From: Stercorarius parasiticus
Taxonomy: Eukaryota; Chordata; Aves; Charadriiformes; Stercorariidae
Reading direction: 5' to 3'
DNA length: 64,000 nucleotides
Assembly: GCA_013396915.1 (NCBI GenBank)
Contig: VWZL01002212.1
Coordinates: 613,182 to 677,181 of the forward strand
Below, piece after piece: positions 42,501-57,500 of this stretch (within the stretch, counting starts at the first letter, position 1; each line of letters starts with the position of its first letter). The notes beneath the pieces were generated by a model. That model saw only the letters and a program-made list of their open reading frames with translations. It did not search any database and was not told the origin of the DNA. Position numbers and translations under genes: made by a program.

Positions 42501-45500
42501 CCCCCCCCTGCCCCGTGTGATTCCCTGTCACCACGACTACGTTAACAACAGCGGCTACATTAGCCGGGCTCGCACCGTGCCGGGATGCGGCAGCTCCTAC
42601 GGTTATTGAAAACAGCCACCTAGAAATGGACAAAACCACCAGAAATGGATAATTTCTAAGGAGAAGAGCTTGCATCGCTGGGCTGCTCTCCTTTCCCAGC
42701 CTCTGCCTATGTTGGTATTCGCTCTGCTGCTCTTATCTACAGAAAGGCTAAAATACATTTAAAATACAGTCCTGGCTGCAGGAAAGACAGGCTCTGTCAA
42801 CAGCAAACAGGCATCAACAGATAATAACATCCCTCGGTATTTTCAGTCATATCAGTCCACATCAGAAACTGGAATATGTTTTCCTTTTAATCTTACTCCT
42901 ACCAGTTCAGCACAGATGAAAGAAGGTGTGCTGCATTCTCTTCTTCCTTTGCATAATAAACAACATTAATTATTCACTTGACGGTATCCAGCCAGTCAGT
43001 TAAAGGGATGCAAACCTGCAGAGACGTTCTGTCAGAAAATGGTAAATTGGAAGAAAAGACTGGGGCCCTACTTTCAGAACTTTGATCAAGTCCCTGGGAC
43101 TGTCAAGAATGCAAAATGAAAATATTTAATCTGTACATCAATGACAGGATGATTCTATTTTAACATAATGACTTTTTGGGGTAGGACAGCAAGTTAAACT
43201 AAGTAGCAAACCAATAATCCCTACAAGGCACTGAGCTAAATATACCAGCATGAGATTTATTTTTGATAGTGAGAAGTTTGTTTTCTTGTTAAAATATAAG
43301 CTTGCAACATTTTGATGTGGAAAGTGTGCAAGTGCTAGAGTTTCAAATGTGAAATTAAAAGACACAAAAACATTAGAAAGAAACTTCTATGAAACTGCAT
43401 GCCATTTTGGATTAAGAATACTCTCTTATATGCAGAGGGTTGTAGAGCTAATCAATACCATCTCAGAAAAAACTAAAGGATAAATTCTTCACATAACTGT
43501 TAGTTACTAGTCACACAGGTTAGTTAAATGTTGGCATAAACACGCTAATTCATGTAATTTTCTTTCTGCGCCCCAGGCTATACAGGGAGAAGCTCTATCG
43601 CCAGAAGTTTTATTTCACTTCCTTAATTGTCAGATGTTGCTGTAGATAAATGGCCAAACCCCAGCTTCTTGAGCAAATGACTGCCATTATGAAACAGTGA
43701 GCATTAAGCCACATTGTTTATGTTCAGAAATTGAAGAAAGCCCTAATGCTAAACAAAAAATGCACTGCACAATAGATGCTCCTCAACCAATAAATTGTTT
43801 TATTATGAATATAGCTAGTGCATTATAGTTTTTAAATTATTTATTCACTCCTTATTTATTTTCAACATCACATTCAGGAGCACTTTATGATAAATACGTG
43901 AAGTACTCCATGTCTCACCTCTGTGGTGACCAAAGTATCTTACTCACAATTCATACAGCAAGGAGAACCATTACAATTCGCTTTGCATCCCTATATCCCA
44001 ATGCTTTTGAACGCTTTGTAAAATAATACCATTTGGACTTGCACAGCTTAATAATGACTATGAAATTATCATGGTAATCCGTAGCCCAAGGTAACTGATG
44101 ATCCCCATAACATTCAGATCACTAATGTTCTGGGTAGTGGGGATACTTTGCAGTTTAGTAAACAGACATTAAGGAAAAGAAGTGAGGAAACTTAAAATTA
44201 TTAAGGCCTCAGATCAGGATATGCTTATTTGAGGGAGCAGGTACGCATATGGTTAAAACTGACTGTACAAATGCATTCTTATGATTGCACGAAAAAGCTA
44301 TGAGAAAAATGTCATGGTTCATAGGTCCAGTTGAGGAGATGGAGGTGAGCAGTCCATACTGAGTTAGAAATTAGATGCCACAGCACACAGGGGACATGGC
44401 AATGACATGCTCTTTCAGAGAATCATACCTCAGCATCCTCTTCTTCATCGGTCTGCCACCAGAAACAGAGGACAGGGTGGAGAAGGACAAACAGCAAGAT
44501 TTAGGAAGGACAGTATGGTCAAACCACAACAGAGTAAGAGGTAACCATGGTACTGTTTATGCAATTATAGGAGGACATAAAAATACAAAGCGTATAAGGA
44601 ATTAATTCCTTAGACAATCAACTTGCTTTCTTTTTTTTCCCCCAGTTAATTGTACGCAGAACAGACTGTCACCCTCAGTAGGGTATGTCAAAATTTCCAG
44701 ATTTTTCTTGGAGAAATTATGAACTGAAACTACCCCTAACCCATCCTATCTCTCTCCCTTGAGTCACGCGGTTGCTTGCCCACTTTTTGCCCTGTGGAAA
44801 CTGAGAGCACTAGGAAGGACTCTCTCTCCTTTTTCCAGATCTGTTCAGCACAGGGAGGTCCTGGCTGCTCTTTCTCCCAGTGCAGAGGTCAGCTTCTTGG
44901 CAATTCCTTTCCTCTACACTTAAGTGCTTGTTTTAATTCCTTTTTTAAGCTAGGGCTTTTCAACTTCAAGTTCCAATTTAACAGACCACTAAAATCAAAT
45001 GCTGAGTAGCCTTTGCATAAATGCTTAAAGTTCTTCAGTTGCCGCCCAATATCAGACCCTGGAAATTAGAGAGATGCAATCATCCTTGGTCACTCAGGGC
45101 TTTCACCCTCTGCGCCAGCAGGCATGTAAAACTATCTTGACAGTTACACAACATTAAATGCAATGGCTATATCAAAATATTATGGTGTATGGAGTGCTCT
45201 TAAATGTGGGGATTTACAGGGAATTAGCAAAGTATTTAAAGCTGTGTTCCCAAATGCCTGGGGAATTCTTTATTGGGTTGTAGAGATGCCCCACATGGAA
45301 GGTTCCCAAAGTAAACCACAGTTTCTCAAGTATCTGGGCTCTTTGTTTCCATAATTTTCAGTTTGATTGCTTATGAAGTGCAAACATAGCCTAGAAATTC
45401 AATGCATCTTTTTTATTTGTGGGTTTTGTTTTGTTTTTCAGAAGAAACATTCCACCAATTCTGTTCCCCTCCCTAGTGTTACTAATACATATTTTTGACC

Positions 45501-48500
45501 TTATCTCCATCTTAGCTATGATTTCTGTCTGGGATTGATACATTCTGTTCCAGAAACATTCATCATTAAAAATGAAAGCCTGATTTACTTTGGCCCTCAG
45601 CTTAGTTTCAGCACAATCTCCATAAGAAGATTAGCTGTGAGAGTGCTGAGCAGCACATTAACATTACTTTTTAAGGGTATGTTTTAGTCAAAGAGTGAGA
45701 TGCTTATTTTTCTTTGGACACAGTGGCACTGACAGAAATGCAGGCAGATGTTTTGCAGAGGGACCTCGGCAGGTATGTTCCCTTTACATTATGAAAAGAT
45801 CCATTTGCTTTATTCCATCCCCCGGGGAGCAGGGAGTCACACCGTAAGCAATTCTTCTGAAGGTCACTGTTCACTTTTTGGCACGAATAAGAAACAGAAA
45901 GGAGAAGAAGGGGGAGCAAGAACACACTTGTATTCTAATCCATATGTACATCTATCTAATAAATAAAAGGCGGGAGGAAGCAAAGTAAGCTAAACAATAG
46001 GCAAAAGGCACTGAAGGAAAGGTGAAAAAGCAGAGTATATACACTACAAAGAGTATGCTCCAAACAAAAGCGTATCATATTATTATTTTATATCAGGATA
46101 GATTTTTGCAGGGAAAGTTCCAGCTGCTGGCCCTCCTGCCCATTTAATCTAGCTAAAAGTGATTTGCTGTAGACTTAGGTTAAGGGCAATGTGCTCCTCT
46201 CTGACTTTGCTCATCACCAATGCACCGGGCATTACCATTTCCCTTCCTCCTGCTCTGCGTGGAGAGGGCTCGCACCTAGAACCACTGTCCTTCTACACCC
46301 AAAGCTACTCCAGGGCACAGGAGGAGCAGTTCACCACCCCCATAGTGTTTCCATGCCTAGAGCGCCGTTTGCCCCCAGCAAATACTGCCAACAGGAGTCA
46401 CAGTGGCATAGTAAATAAATCAAACTTTTGTTTCATGAGGTAAATCTCGTCTCACTCAGGTGTGTGCATTCTGCCTTTTCTTTCCTTCTTCTTTTCATCA
46501 TTATAAATACATTGGGAAACGTTAATAAATTAGGAAATTTTTAACATGTAATATTACCAAAATGCACTTGAAAAATATTGCTATACTGAATACTTCCTAA
46601 CAAGATGTTAATTTAAAAAAAAAAAAAAGGCTGCTCGATTCTTCTGTCATCAAATATTTGATGTTGCAGGATGATATGAGGAGATCTCCCTCCTTCCCTC
46701 CCTCTACACCTCTCTCCCTCCCTCCCATTTTTCCTTTAGGCTAGCATTTCTATGTGGTGGATTTGCTGTTTCAAAATATTATTTCTATTACATAGCAATT
46801 TTGGAATTGAATCTCTTAAGTATCGTAAAAAGCAGAACTTCATAAATCTGGGAGACAGATGCTTATATTACCTACTATTATTAAAAATCATTAAAAAGCT
46901 CAGACTTCTATCTATAATTGCATTTATTCCCTATTTTGCTTGCTTGTTATTTTTACTGTGACTGAAATGAGTGACTGCTATCATTGGCAAAAACCAGATA
47001 TAAGGTTACAGAGACTAGGCAATTTTCCCTGTGAAACTGTGGCAACTCCCTGTTCCCCCCCCATCCCCTCCTCCATCTTTCTCTCTCTTGAAGAGAACAT
47101 TCACCAAGATTTAAACTGACAGTGCCCAGTCCATTTCAGCTATTAAAGAACATATAAATTTAAAGATCTCTGTGGTAAAAGGTTGAAAGAAAGACTGGAA
47201 ATATTCCCCATCCTGTTTCTCAGCCCTACTCCAGGGGAGCAGTTGCTGAAGCTGATGCAAGTTCTCCACGCAAAGAGCCAGCAGACTCTCTCCATGCAAA
47301 GAGCCAGCACCCCTCTGCCTTCCAAGTCTGCAGGGGGGACCAAGGTTTAACAGATACGTGCCTTCTCGTTAAGAACTGGGATGGTTCTGGCTTATTCCTT
47401 TCCCTTTTTTTGCTAAAATCCTCTTCTTCTGCCTAAAAGCACTGTACTGTAAGGTGATAAAAATGAGATCTGAGGAAACTTTCAAAAGGACCGGGAGGGA
47501 AATATCAAAAAACCATACAATCCTTCTAGGTCATCAAAAGCAGAAATTAAAATTCCACATGACTACTTCTTATTAGAATTGCTTTCTACAAAGAGTTTCT
47601 TTCCAACGTCAAGATCTGAATTTTCATCTATCAGCGTTTTGTAACTAGTTGAGCATACTGTCAATGCATTACTGATAGATCTTCCCTTTCCAATGTCTTC
47701 AAATATAAAACACTAAGAAAATCAAGACCAGATACAAACCACAGCCAACACAAGGCTACAATAAAACTCCCCTTTTTCATCATTCTTTACACATAAATAT
47801 CTTCCATCCTGCTGACTTGGAAACTTGTTTTGAGGTAGATATGACTTTGAAGTTGTCGAAGCAAGCTGTGACAAATAGTCTGATGCAACTTTAGTTCTGT
47901 TTTACCATGTTCTGCAATCAAATTTACTGCAATGGTAAACGAGGCCATATTACTGGGCCATGGTTAAAGAGATTTAGTAAGTCCTGAAATAACCATATGG
48001 CCACATGAATAACTCCCTTAAAGAACATATCTATAAGGGGAATTTTAAAGAATGTGGTTTTTTTACTCCGGCAGGCATTTTGTTTTTAAGCTAATAGGAC
48101 CATTATATCATCGTAAATTAATGATAGGCAAAAAATGGTCCCTTTCTGGGGACCTGCAAGATATTTTTAGGTGGAACACCATCTATCAGATGGCATTTAA
48201 TTCTTGTTAAAGCTCAACACTATCTTGAGCTGAACAAGACAACTTCTTTCAATAATACGTTTTCCAGGGAAATGCCTAGCTGCCTCCTTCCTTACATTTT
48301 CAGAAAAAGGACATTGTCCCTGGCTCTGCTCCTCCCTCACTAGCTGTCAACCCTGAGCCGCCTTCTGGTTTGAAAGGGTCCTTTCTCTTCGCTTCCTGAA
48401 CCCAGCTGCTAGTGACTGGATTTCCTTTTCCCCTTGCGTTTCCTGCAGGAACAGGACATAGAGAAGCTTTGTGTCCTGCCACAGCTAGTTCTTCTGGACA

Positions 48501-51500
48501 GATAATGCAGCAACACTACATCACACCGTAGTAAAACAGTAACTCTTTCACATCTCAGTATTGTTTAAACTAGGAAAAAGTACTGAAGCTACCTGAGGAA
48601 ACGAACATTTTGACTTATGCTATCTTTTAGCTCCTCTAGAACAGGCAGGAAACCCAAGAAGCAATTGAAGAAAGAGATGTCAGTTCCCCAGTGGTAGTTT
48701 TGAAAATTTGTATGACTGTATTACACCCTTTGCATAAAATCAGAGCCTCTTCCTTAACCTGAGGCTAGGTCAAAAGGAAAACCTTTTGAGATAATAATGC
48801 AGGTTTAACATTTTCTCTAGATGGGGCAGATTTCCAAATTTAAAGAGGATATTGCCAGGAAAGATCGACAAATGATTGTGATTCAATGACTTAAATACAA
48901 TCTCAATTTATATCAGTCTCAATACATATATATATATTTTGACCTATGTTGCCTGAGTCATAAAACTGTAATCAGATTAGGGATTTTCATGCCAAAGGCA
49001 GGGGTAGCTTTATATGCAATGACCTACTCACATCTAATCGAGACTCCAGATTTGGATTCTGAGACAGCTGGAAACTTTTATTAAGTACTGGCACTTCTTA
49101 AAACTTTATTTGGATTGAGTCAACCTACATCAACTTAAAAAAAAAAAAAGATAAAAAAAATCAAGGGGATTTTAAAACTTTCTATGCTGAGAAAACTAAT
49201 CTTATTTTCATTTATTTTATCAGTATGCAAGTGTACAGTCAAGAAGTTTGCAGGGGAACATCTACTATGAACATAAATTTCTCCATTTTTTCAGAATCCC
49301 AAAGTAGTCTGTTTGCATAAAATTGACTGTTCTATGCTTTAAAGTTCCTGTGTGTGTGCATTCATACATCTATATACATGAAAATAAATAAAATACTAAG
49401 ATTAAAGACTGTATATTAGACTATTCAAAGATGGAGGAAAAAATCGATTTAAAATGCGGTTGTAACCACTTAAATGGTTACAATGGTTCATCATTTAAAT
49501 CATGTCCTTAACTGGGAGCCTAGTTTTCTAATTTTCTTTCTTTTTTTTAATATTCTTGGCTGATTAGGTACACACAGCTCCTGGTGTCTTCTACAGATTT
49601 TGGGCACATTCTGCATGACACAAAGAGATGCTCTTTTTGGATGCTTAATTTCAGTTTGTTCTCATTCCATGAATTGGTATAAAGCAAAAAACATATACAA
49701 TCAAGGACTTGCAAGTTTTGTCTTCTAAGAGAAGACTCTTAGTAGGAGAACCCCTTAAGAATCAAAATAAAAGAGTAAAAACACTTCATATACGACATTC
49801 AATGAAAGAAAAGTTTTAAAAAACCATGCTGCGGGAGATGCATTTTGCCACTTACATCTGTTATCATTTTCCCCCTGGTCTTGTTTCTTTCCCTGTGGTT
49901 AGCTCGTTTCTGTTTTTGCTGCAAAACTCGTTCCCTGGTGGTGCGGTATTCCAGAGCAAATTCGCTAATAATTTTGCAGAACTTATTGATGTTGACTTCA
50001 CGTATTGCATAGGGAGGATGGCCCATAAATAACAAAAAGGAGTGAAACCTGGAAAACAATGAGTTCATAAATGCAAAGGGAACAAAATCTTTCTTGATGG
50101 TTTCTAGGAAAAAAAAAAAAACAACACATTTCAGTGAATCCATTTATTACTTTATTAGCTCCCATAATTTCTTTTGTGCTACACAATTTTCATGGATGCT
50201 TCGCATAACATTGTCATGTTTTATAATTAAAACCATGAAAGTCTAGCCTATGATAACTTCATCCCAGTCCACTTTCCCAGGCTGATGCAGGAGATAAGAT
50301 GTTTATGGAACTCCATCTACTTTATGTGACTAATTTGGCATGTGAATGACCAATTTCATTTCAGTTATAGAAAAAATATTTATTAAGTTTCAATCTTATT
50401 TATTTGTATTAAGCAACTTCAAAGAGGATTTTAGGATGTTGGGGAAAGTCTAGACAAGAAGAATGCAGATTTACAGGCTAGCAAACACAAGGAAAGAATT
50501 TCTGGTTACAAAACTGACCATAAAATTATATTATCTACCAAGTACTTCAGTTTGGGATACTCTCAATTCAGTTTTACTGCTTCTGTGGTATCCAGAGTTC
50601 GCACTATTTTCAACTTTTACTATTGCTTCTATAGTGCATGATTTACAATAGCACACTGAATGTTCAAAAATGTATGGAATTCCTTTTAACGGCATCTACA
50701 TCCCCGATGATAAAATTTCTTCCCAATCCTAGAAAGATGCAAATTCATGGATATGTTTTTGAGAAGTCTATAGTAGTAGTTGAAGGGCATAACAGGAAAA
50801 GTTAATATTTTTCTTATTTGTCCAATGCATATGGGAAACACAAAAGGAAACTGGTGAATTCACTTCCCTACTACCACAGTGGGATTTCTGCTCACTTACA
50901 GCATGAAAAACAAGTCATCATGAAAACAAAAGAAGAGTGGAATCAACTTCTCAAGTGTATATCCACAAATTTGGGATCATTTGGAATCCAGATCCTAATT
51001 TTGACCACAGCAATTTGGAAATTCTTCAGAAGTCGGAAAATCTCTCTCAAAATTTTACTAATAAACAGCATGAACACAGATAAATTACTCAAATGACTTA
51101 AACTCATACAGCTACAGTTGTGAATCTGGAGAAAAAAAAAGCTCAGGTGTATTGTGGAATTATCGTGAATATGTACATTCCAGTCCATTGGATGAAACTA
51201 AATCCAACAGCAAGTCCTAAGAACAGGATTCTTTATTCTGTCTTCTGCCTTGTAGGCATAAAACACATAGTCATAGAGCTTGCAAATAGGACTGGTGCTG
51301 CTTATAAGAACTCCTCCTTGTACCAGTCTTGTTTCAACTTCTGCATATGATAAATTTGTCATTAGAATGTCATTTTTTTGCTACAGCCTGTTCTTGTTTA
51401 TCAGACAGTAAGCCAGCCTCCCCTCAAAAGTATTCAGGGAAGGACAGAAAATGTAGCAACTTACCCATAAAGCTGCTAGCTTTTGGGACTAGGAGTTAAG

Positions 51501-54500
51501 AGACGCAGTTATTGCACCTTGGGAATAAGCGACTGCCTGGATCATTGCTTCTTTTCATCAGAAATATAGAAACTTTCTGGAGTGTGGATCTTTCTGAAGT
51601 GGTGTTTATAACAAAGTATGCACCACATAAATCCTGGTAACATTACTTGCTGGAATGTGGATTAAACACTTATAAAAATATATTTATGATGTCATAATTT
51701 ATAATTTTAGCAAGTTATTCATTATTAAGATATTGGTGTCACCAATCTAATTCTGTACCTGTTAATTATTCTTCTATGAACAATCTTCAGGATTATGATT
51801 CTTTCTGCACAGTCTTTAAGGAATTCGGACATTTTTTGCTTTAGAGTTGGCTTCATTTCATGCTTTGCTATGGCCTTAAGGTGATCCCACGATGCTTTAC
51901 ATCGTCTTTCCATCTGACATAAGTTTTCCTGGAGTTGTTCAAAGTCAACCTGAAAAAAAATAAAAGAAAATGTAACACTTTAAGTGAAAACACTACGGTA
52001 GTATCCATGGATATCTGAACAATACAATGTATGTATAAGAAAGGGTCAATGTAGTGGCAGCACAACATTATTAGTTGCTACTAAATAATTAAGAAATGGA
52101 TTTCTCCATTGCACTTTGTCTAGACATGAAATGTTAGTACGAAAAACTGAAAATAAACATATACATTTGGTTTTAGTCTTGGAGGCCCAACACCTAAAGA
52201 AGGGACAATAAAATATTGTGATGTGTTTGTTCTCTTGCTAATAACTTCATGGCTACACCAAGCAACTGCATGACTCAGTTATTTCTGAGGTAATACAAAA
52301 CTTCTCTTTTTCTTAATCCTTTTCTCTGCCACTCGTAGCTTTTTAAACCCTCCTTGCTGCTCACCATTGTATCCAGCCAACGCTTCTCCAATTTAGGAAG
52401 CACTTGGATCTATTCCCTAGCCATGCACTGGCTTGTTAATAGATGATCTACTTCTAATCACAAAATTCACAGGCCAGAATTTTTTAAAGCTCTATTGAAA
52501 GTAAGTGTTATTTAGTGATCTCAGCACTGACTTTCAGCCTTTGATACACAGTATGAATTTGCTGGCTTGTAACAAGATCACACGGCGACTTTGAAAGTCT
52601 CTTGACAGAGTTAAAATAAATGACTGCGTCCTACAGTAACATTTATCAGGAGAGAGGCCAACACATTCCACAGAAGGTGAGAGAGACCTTCTCCTTTACT
52701 CATCAACCAAAAAAGGTGTTCAACCCGCAATGGTCTACAGAAGACATTCATGATGCGTTGCTAGCAACTGGACAAAGTGCATTAACGATCCAGCCACAGC
52801 ACACAACAGATGAATAAAGTAAAGCTACCCAACATGTTCTTGAATTCTGAAGAAAGGAAAAATTTATTTTATGATACCACTTCACAGTTCAGATGAACTC
52901 AAGCTATAAAATACAGATTTAGCTCTCAGATTCTAAACATGTCAGAGCTTGGGATGTCACAGTCTGGTACTCCAGTTAATTCCTTAATGCTAAATGAAAA
53001 CCAGCGTCAGAGACAGGTTTTAGTTCACTCTTTTTAGCTGTGGGCTGCACCCACTGCTGAGACCTATACTGAGGATAGCCATAAGAAATGCATTATTATT
53101 AAAAAGCTCCTGGTATTGATTTGATTTGTTTTTGCTGCGATTTATAAAGTGATGAATTTTTCCTCTTCACAAGGAAATAAAAACATCCTTTGATCCATTC
53201 TGCTATTCAGAAAAGCCCTGCAGGTGGAGCAGCTGTGGGGTTTTTGTTTTCCTTATATCCATATCAATGCGTTTTTTTTTTTAAAAAACAAAGTCCTTTC
53301 CAGGTCAGTATTTTTACTGTTGATGATAAACACATTGCTGCTCTCCATAGATGGTATATCTAAAACACACATGGGGAAAAATACTAGCATTCCTATTAAG
53401 CAAAAAAAGCCAAGAGGAGGTATTTCTAGGTCTTACTAGTAAGAATTGTCCAACCTGATTGGGGATGTCTCTCAGCCCCTGCACCAGAGAAATTAATTTT
53501 ATGGCATTTTATGACAGCTTTCCCTGAAAACAGAATGAGTTTTAATCTAACAAAAAGCTGTGAGGTTCAAGCCCGTAGAGGTTCAAGAGACATCTTTGGA
53601 GAATAGCGTATCTGCAGGGAAAAGATGTGACCAATTCCCTGCCACGTGAAATCTGCCAACAGGCAGCGCGTTCACAAGAGGGGACAGTTTCAGCGGGGAC
53701 TGGAGATGGCAGATCGGGCTAAGGGATGCACAGCAATCTTTGAGCACAATCAAAATCAAGCTCTCCAGGGAAGTCCTAAGGAGATTGCAGCAAGGAGAAT
53801 GCCACCTGAGCTCCCCTGGAGTAAACCGGGAAATCCAATGTAGGATAATGTGCCTGTGCATCCCCCACAAGCAAACTGTCCTGTGCCCGCAAGAATGTGA
53901 TAAACCTTCATGAAACCTAAAATGTTCTGGCTGCCAGCTCTCCAAAATTTGGTCACTTGTTTGTGGACAGAAAGGAATACACTTGCAGAAAAATATCCAC
54001 GTGTGAAATATTAAAAGTCAAAATTTTTCAGACACGACCATGTACCCCACCTGATATTTCATGAAGTGCTATTACACTAGTGCAAATTTTGCAGGTCAGC
54101 ACAGAATCCATTGCATTTCAATCTGCAAGGAGTTAAGTGAAGCTTTTTTTTCATACTTGATATACCATACAATATCCCTTTCCTCTATCCAAAGTGTAGG
54201 AAGTGTCTCCCAACAGAGAACCAGGTAACAAAGCTAAGTCTTCAGATATTTCTAAAATACATAAGCAACCAAACAGCTTGCTGACAAGATTTTTCCTACT
54301 AGATCTTGCAGAAGTGAGATTTAAATGTTCAGGCTGGATCAGCTCAACTATGTGTCTCTATGATAAGGAGAACAGGAACTTGTGCGGAGTAATAATGACA
54401 ACTATTCAATCTAATATGCATAAAGGAAACACGAAAAGGCATATATAATACCATACTGCCTCCCTGCCAGCACACACACAGCATTCTAAGGGAGCATGGA

Positions 54501-57500
54501 CTGCACCTTTTTATTTATGTGTTTATTTCCAACACTTCACTGAAAGAATACATGCTGCTTCATGGTAGAAAGACCATTCCTTTCAGGAAAGCAATTCCTT
54601 TCTTGTTTTCATTCTTTCTTCCTTGAAAGGAAAGATGCAACAATTCTTGCCTGCAGCTGGAAGGCCAGGTTGGGACAAAGGGGGAATTAATCAGGTGAGT
54701 TTTGCATCATGTTGTGCCTCCAGGAGACCTCAGCACAGGAAGTGCTTGGAGAAGAACTGCTGTGGCGTTACTTTATGCTGCACTGAATAAAAGGAAGCAG
54801 TAATCTGAAATGGTGATTACACCTTTCTCCCTAGATAGCTGTTGTGCTCAGCCCCAGGCTTTGGAGGAAGGTGGAAACATACATAAGAAGAATGTATGTT
54901 TCTTCTTCTTCTTCCTCTTCAACTCAGTACATGTATGTGCAAAAGACACACAGCTTGCTGGTCCTGCTTACTGTTACCTTCTGCTTCAATTTTAAAAATA
55001 AATCTCTTTTTTTCCTCAGGCAAAAGAATGAGCAGTCTTAGGCTGTTATGCAAAATAACAATGACTTTTCATTCAGACACCGTGTAATGTTTATTTGCAT
55101 TTGAAAACCAGTTTAGAAAAAGCAGCTTCCTAAATGCTCCTGGGATATATGTGGTATGTTCCTCCTTTCTGCTGCTAGGTTCCTCTCCATTCACAACCAC
55201 ACTAGCTGAAGAATAGTCACAACTAATTGTTATTTATCTGTGAAATCTCTTGCTAGGCCCACTGTTCAGTCTTTGAGAAGTGGCTTTGTAGACACTGTTG
55301 CATCAGAGTGGAGTAGTCAGAGACAGTCTATCCAAATAGGATTTAAAGATTAGTTTACGTGACACAAGCTCTGCAGGGTCAGCCTCATTCAGGAGACCAT
55401 TGCCATAACGGCAACTTTAAAAAAAATAAAATATATTTTTTTCAATTTAATGCACCACCACATTTTGCACAAACGACACTCAGACCAAGAATAAAACCTT
55501 TCAACCACATGCCAGCAATGGCAGCACTCATTTTAATCCCTTTATATTATTATTTATTGCTTGGTGCCATAGTAACAGATCTCTGCTGTAAACAACACCA
55601 CAAAAAAGAATTCTACCAGATTTCTTACTTCATTGGGCTGAGAATTCAGTATTGCGGGATACACCTACTGCCCAAATGACTTCTGTTCTCACTGGTTTTC
55701 ACCTGACTCAAAAACTACCACCACCATCAAATGGCTCAGTGTTTCTTTCCCTGCCCATTCAGGTTCCGTGCACATTGGTCCTTTAAAAGGCCTATTTTTG
55801 CCAAGTTCAACTCCATACCATACATCCAATATCACCTGCTGCATATGCAAGTTTAAAACTTTCTAATTCATGAAATACTAGACCATTGCCCCAGTCATTC
55901 AGGCAGGACACGTACCAGGGAGCCTTCCTGGTCTTTGAGTTGGGATGTCATTTCTCTGTGTGGCCATGAGTATTTCATGGCAGCACAGGAATTGGACTCC
56001 TATTGTTTGTTGGGAGAGAGAAGAAGGGCTGCTTTGAGGTGACACTGGGAATTAAATGCATTAGCTCAAACCTTAAATGCCTTCTGCTCTATATTCCCCA
56101 GGGCAATGTATACAATTCCAGGTATGCATCGCCGTGCACAGCAAAAAACAGGCCATTTTTCTTCAGCATTCCCTCATCTGGAATGTGCTTTACACACACG
56201 TTTCCTCTTCCAGCTAAATCTCCTCTAGCCTCTGGGCTAAGCTCCACCGCTACTGAGAGGACAAAACCATCCTAAAATCAAAGATGCTGCACCTGATTAC
56301 ACCCACGTTTCCTGCCTTCTGTATTTACACTCAGCCCTTCAACAGGGTCAGAAATGTCACAACTGGATTGAAGTAAAAAAAACCCAAACCAAATAAATGA
56401 AGGGAAACTGGTGAAACTGAGGTTTCTGCTTAAAAAGCACTTCTTTTCAAAATCACTGTAAGTTATCCAAAGCTTTGTTCTGAAGGCCAGTGAATAACTT
56501 CTTATGTAGCCTCAGTATCCTTGTATACGTTTTCTACCGCTTGCTACTTTATTTATTGCTTATTGCTACAGCTTGTTTTTTTTAGTGGTGAACATATCAA
56601 ACCCAGACATTTCCTTAGGAAGACCTGGATGTCTGCATTTCTATCCGACCCAGAAGGTGCATTAAACAGAAGATTGATGCTTTCAAAATGACAAATGTTG
56701 CCTTAAATTCACAACAAAACGACAAGTATTTTATCTCACATCATAGAAAGATGTACGCAAATCAAATACAAAACCTTTCTCCCTTCAAAGTTCAAGACAG
56801 GTTCTGCAGCAGACCACAGCCTAGTCTGAGCTGTTTATAATTTAGGGTCAGACCGTTCATTCTCACATTATTACAGGGATGCATTCTGGCAGGAAACATG
56901 AAATCTTCCTCTTTTCCTGAGCTGGTTCAGTGCCAAAGGAAATTCTGAGAATTGCTCCTTGCAAACACACTGTCATCCGAGTGCAGCGACCTTCTGTGGC
57001 ATACGTTCAAAACTCTCGTCTCCTCCAGTATTTCCACACTGGCTTGCTTCACCAAATGTCACAAGAATTATCCCAAAACTAACGTCAGTCCCACTCACAC
57101 AATGTTGGTCACACATTTTAAGTGAAGTAGATGCCAGCTCACAAAAGCAAGCAAAATATGAAGGAGGTTCTGTCCAGACATTTCTACTTCTAGGGTAGGA
57201 GATAGCATCCTGACAAAACGAATTTGGAAATCAGAACACCTGAATCAATCCACTAATTAAAAATCAAAGGAGAGAGATTCTTACTGAGGTATGACCAAAT
57301 GACTCTACCCAATCATATATGCATCTCCACTGCATTTTAGTTCCTTAAACAATCTACAATAAACACACTAATATGGGACCTTTTTGCAGATGTGGTGTGA
57401 CAGTTGCCACAATCTGGGATGAAGAGGAGCGACACCAGTAAGTGGAGATGGCATTATGGCACCTGCAACACTACTTGCAGTCGTTTCACCTGGGAGGTTA

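Larger units (their letters stand above)
41834..49855 (-). other. FHOD3: FHOD3 intron between exons D and E (8.0 kb)
   Basis: This phase 0 intron has donor gtaagt and acceptor TCCTGCAG. It holds a GC-rich patch near 42490-42600, a conserved-looking AT-rich block at 43530-43920, a polypyrimidine tract at 46685-46738, a 22-base imperfect duplication at 47263-47310, a (TA)n run at 48926-48937 and a 9-base inverted repeat at 49460-49483. No coding exon is seen. Confidence 0.85.

Noticed and set aside
44375..44605. 76-codon plus-strand frame with a phrase like AGAGAATCATACCTCAGC resembling a reversed CR1 end
   Set aside because: The expected GGTTGGAAGGGACC does not follow, so it is not CR1, and the frame has no domain.
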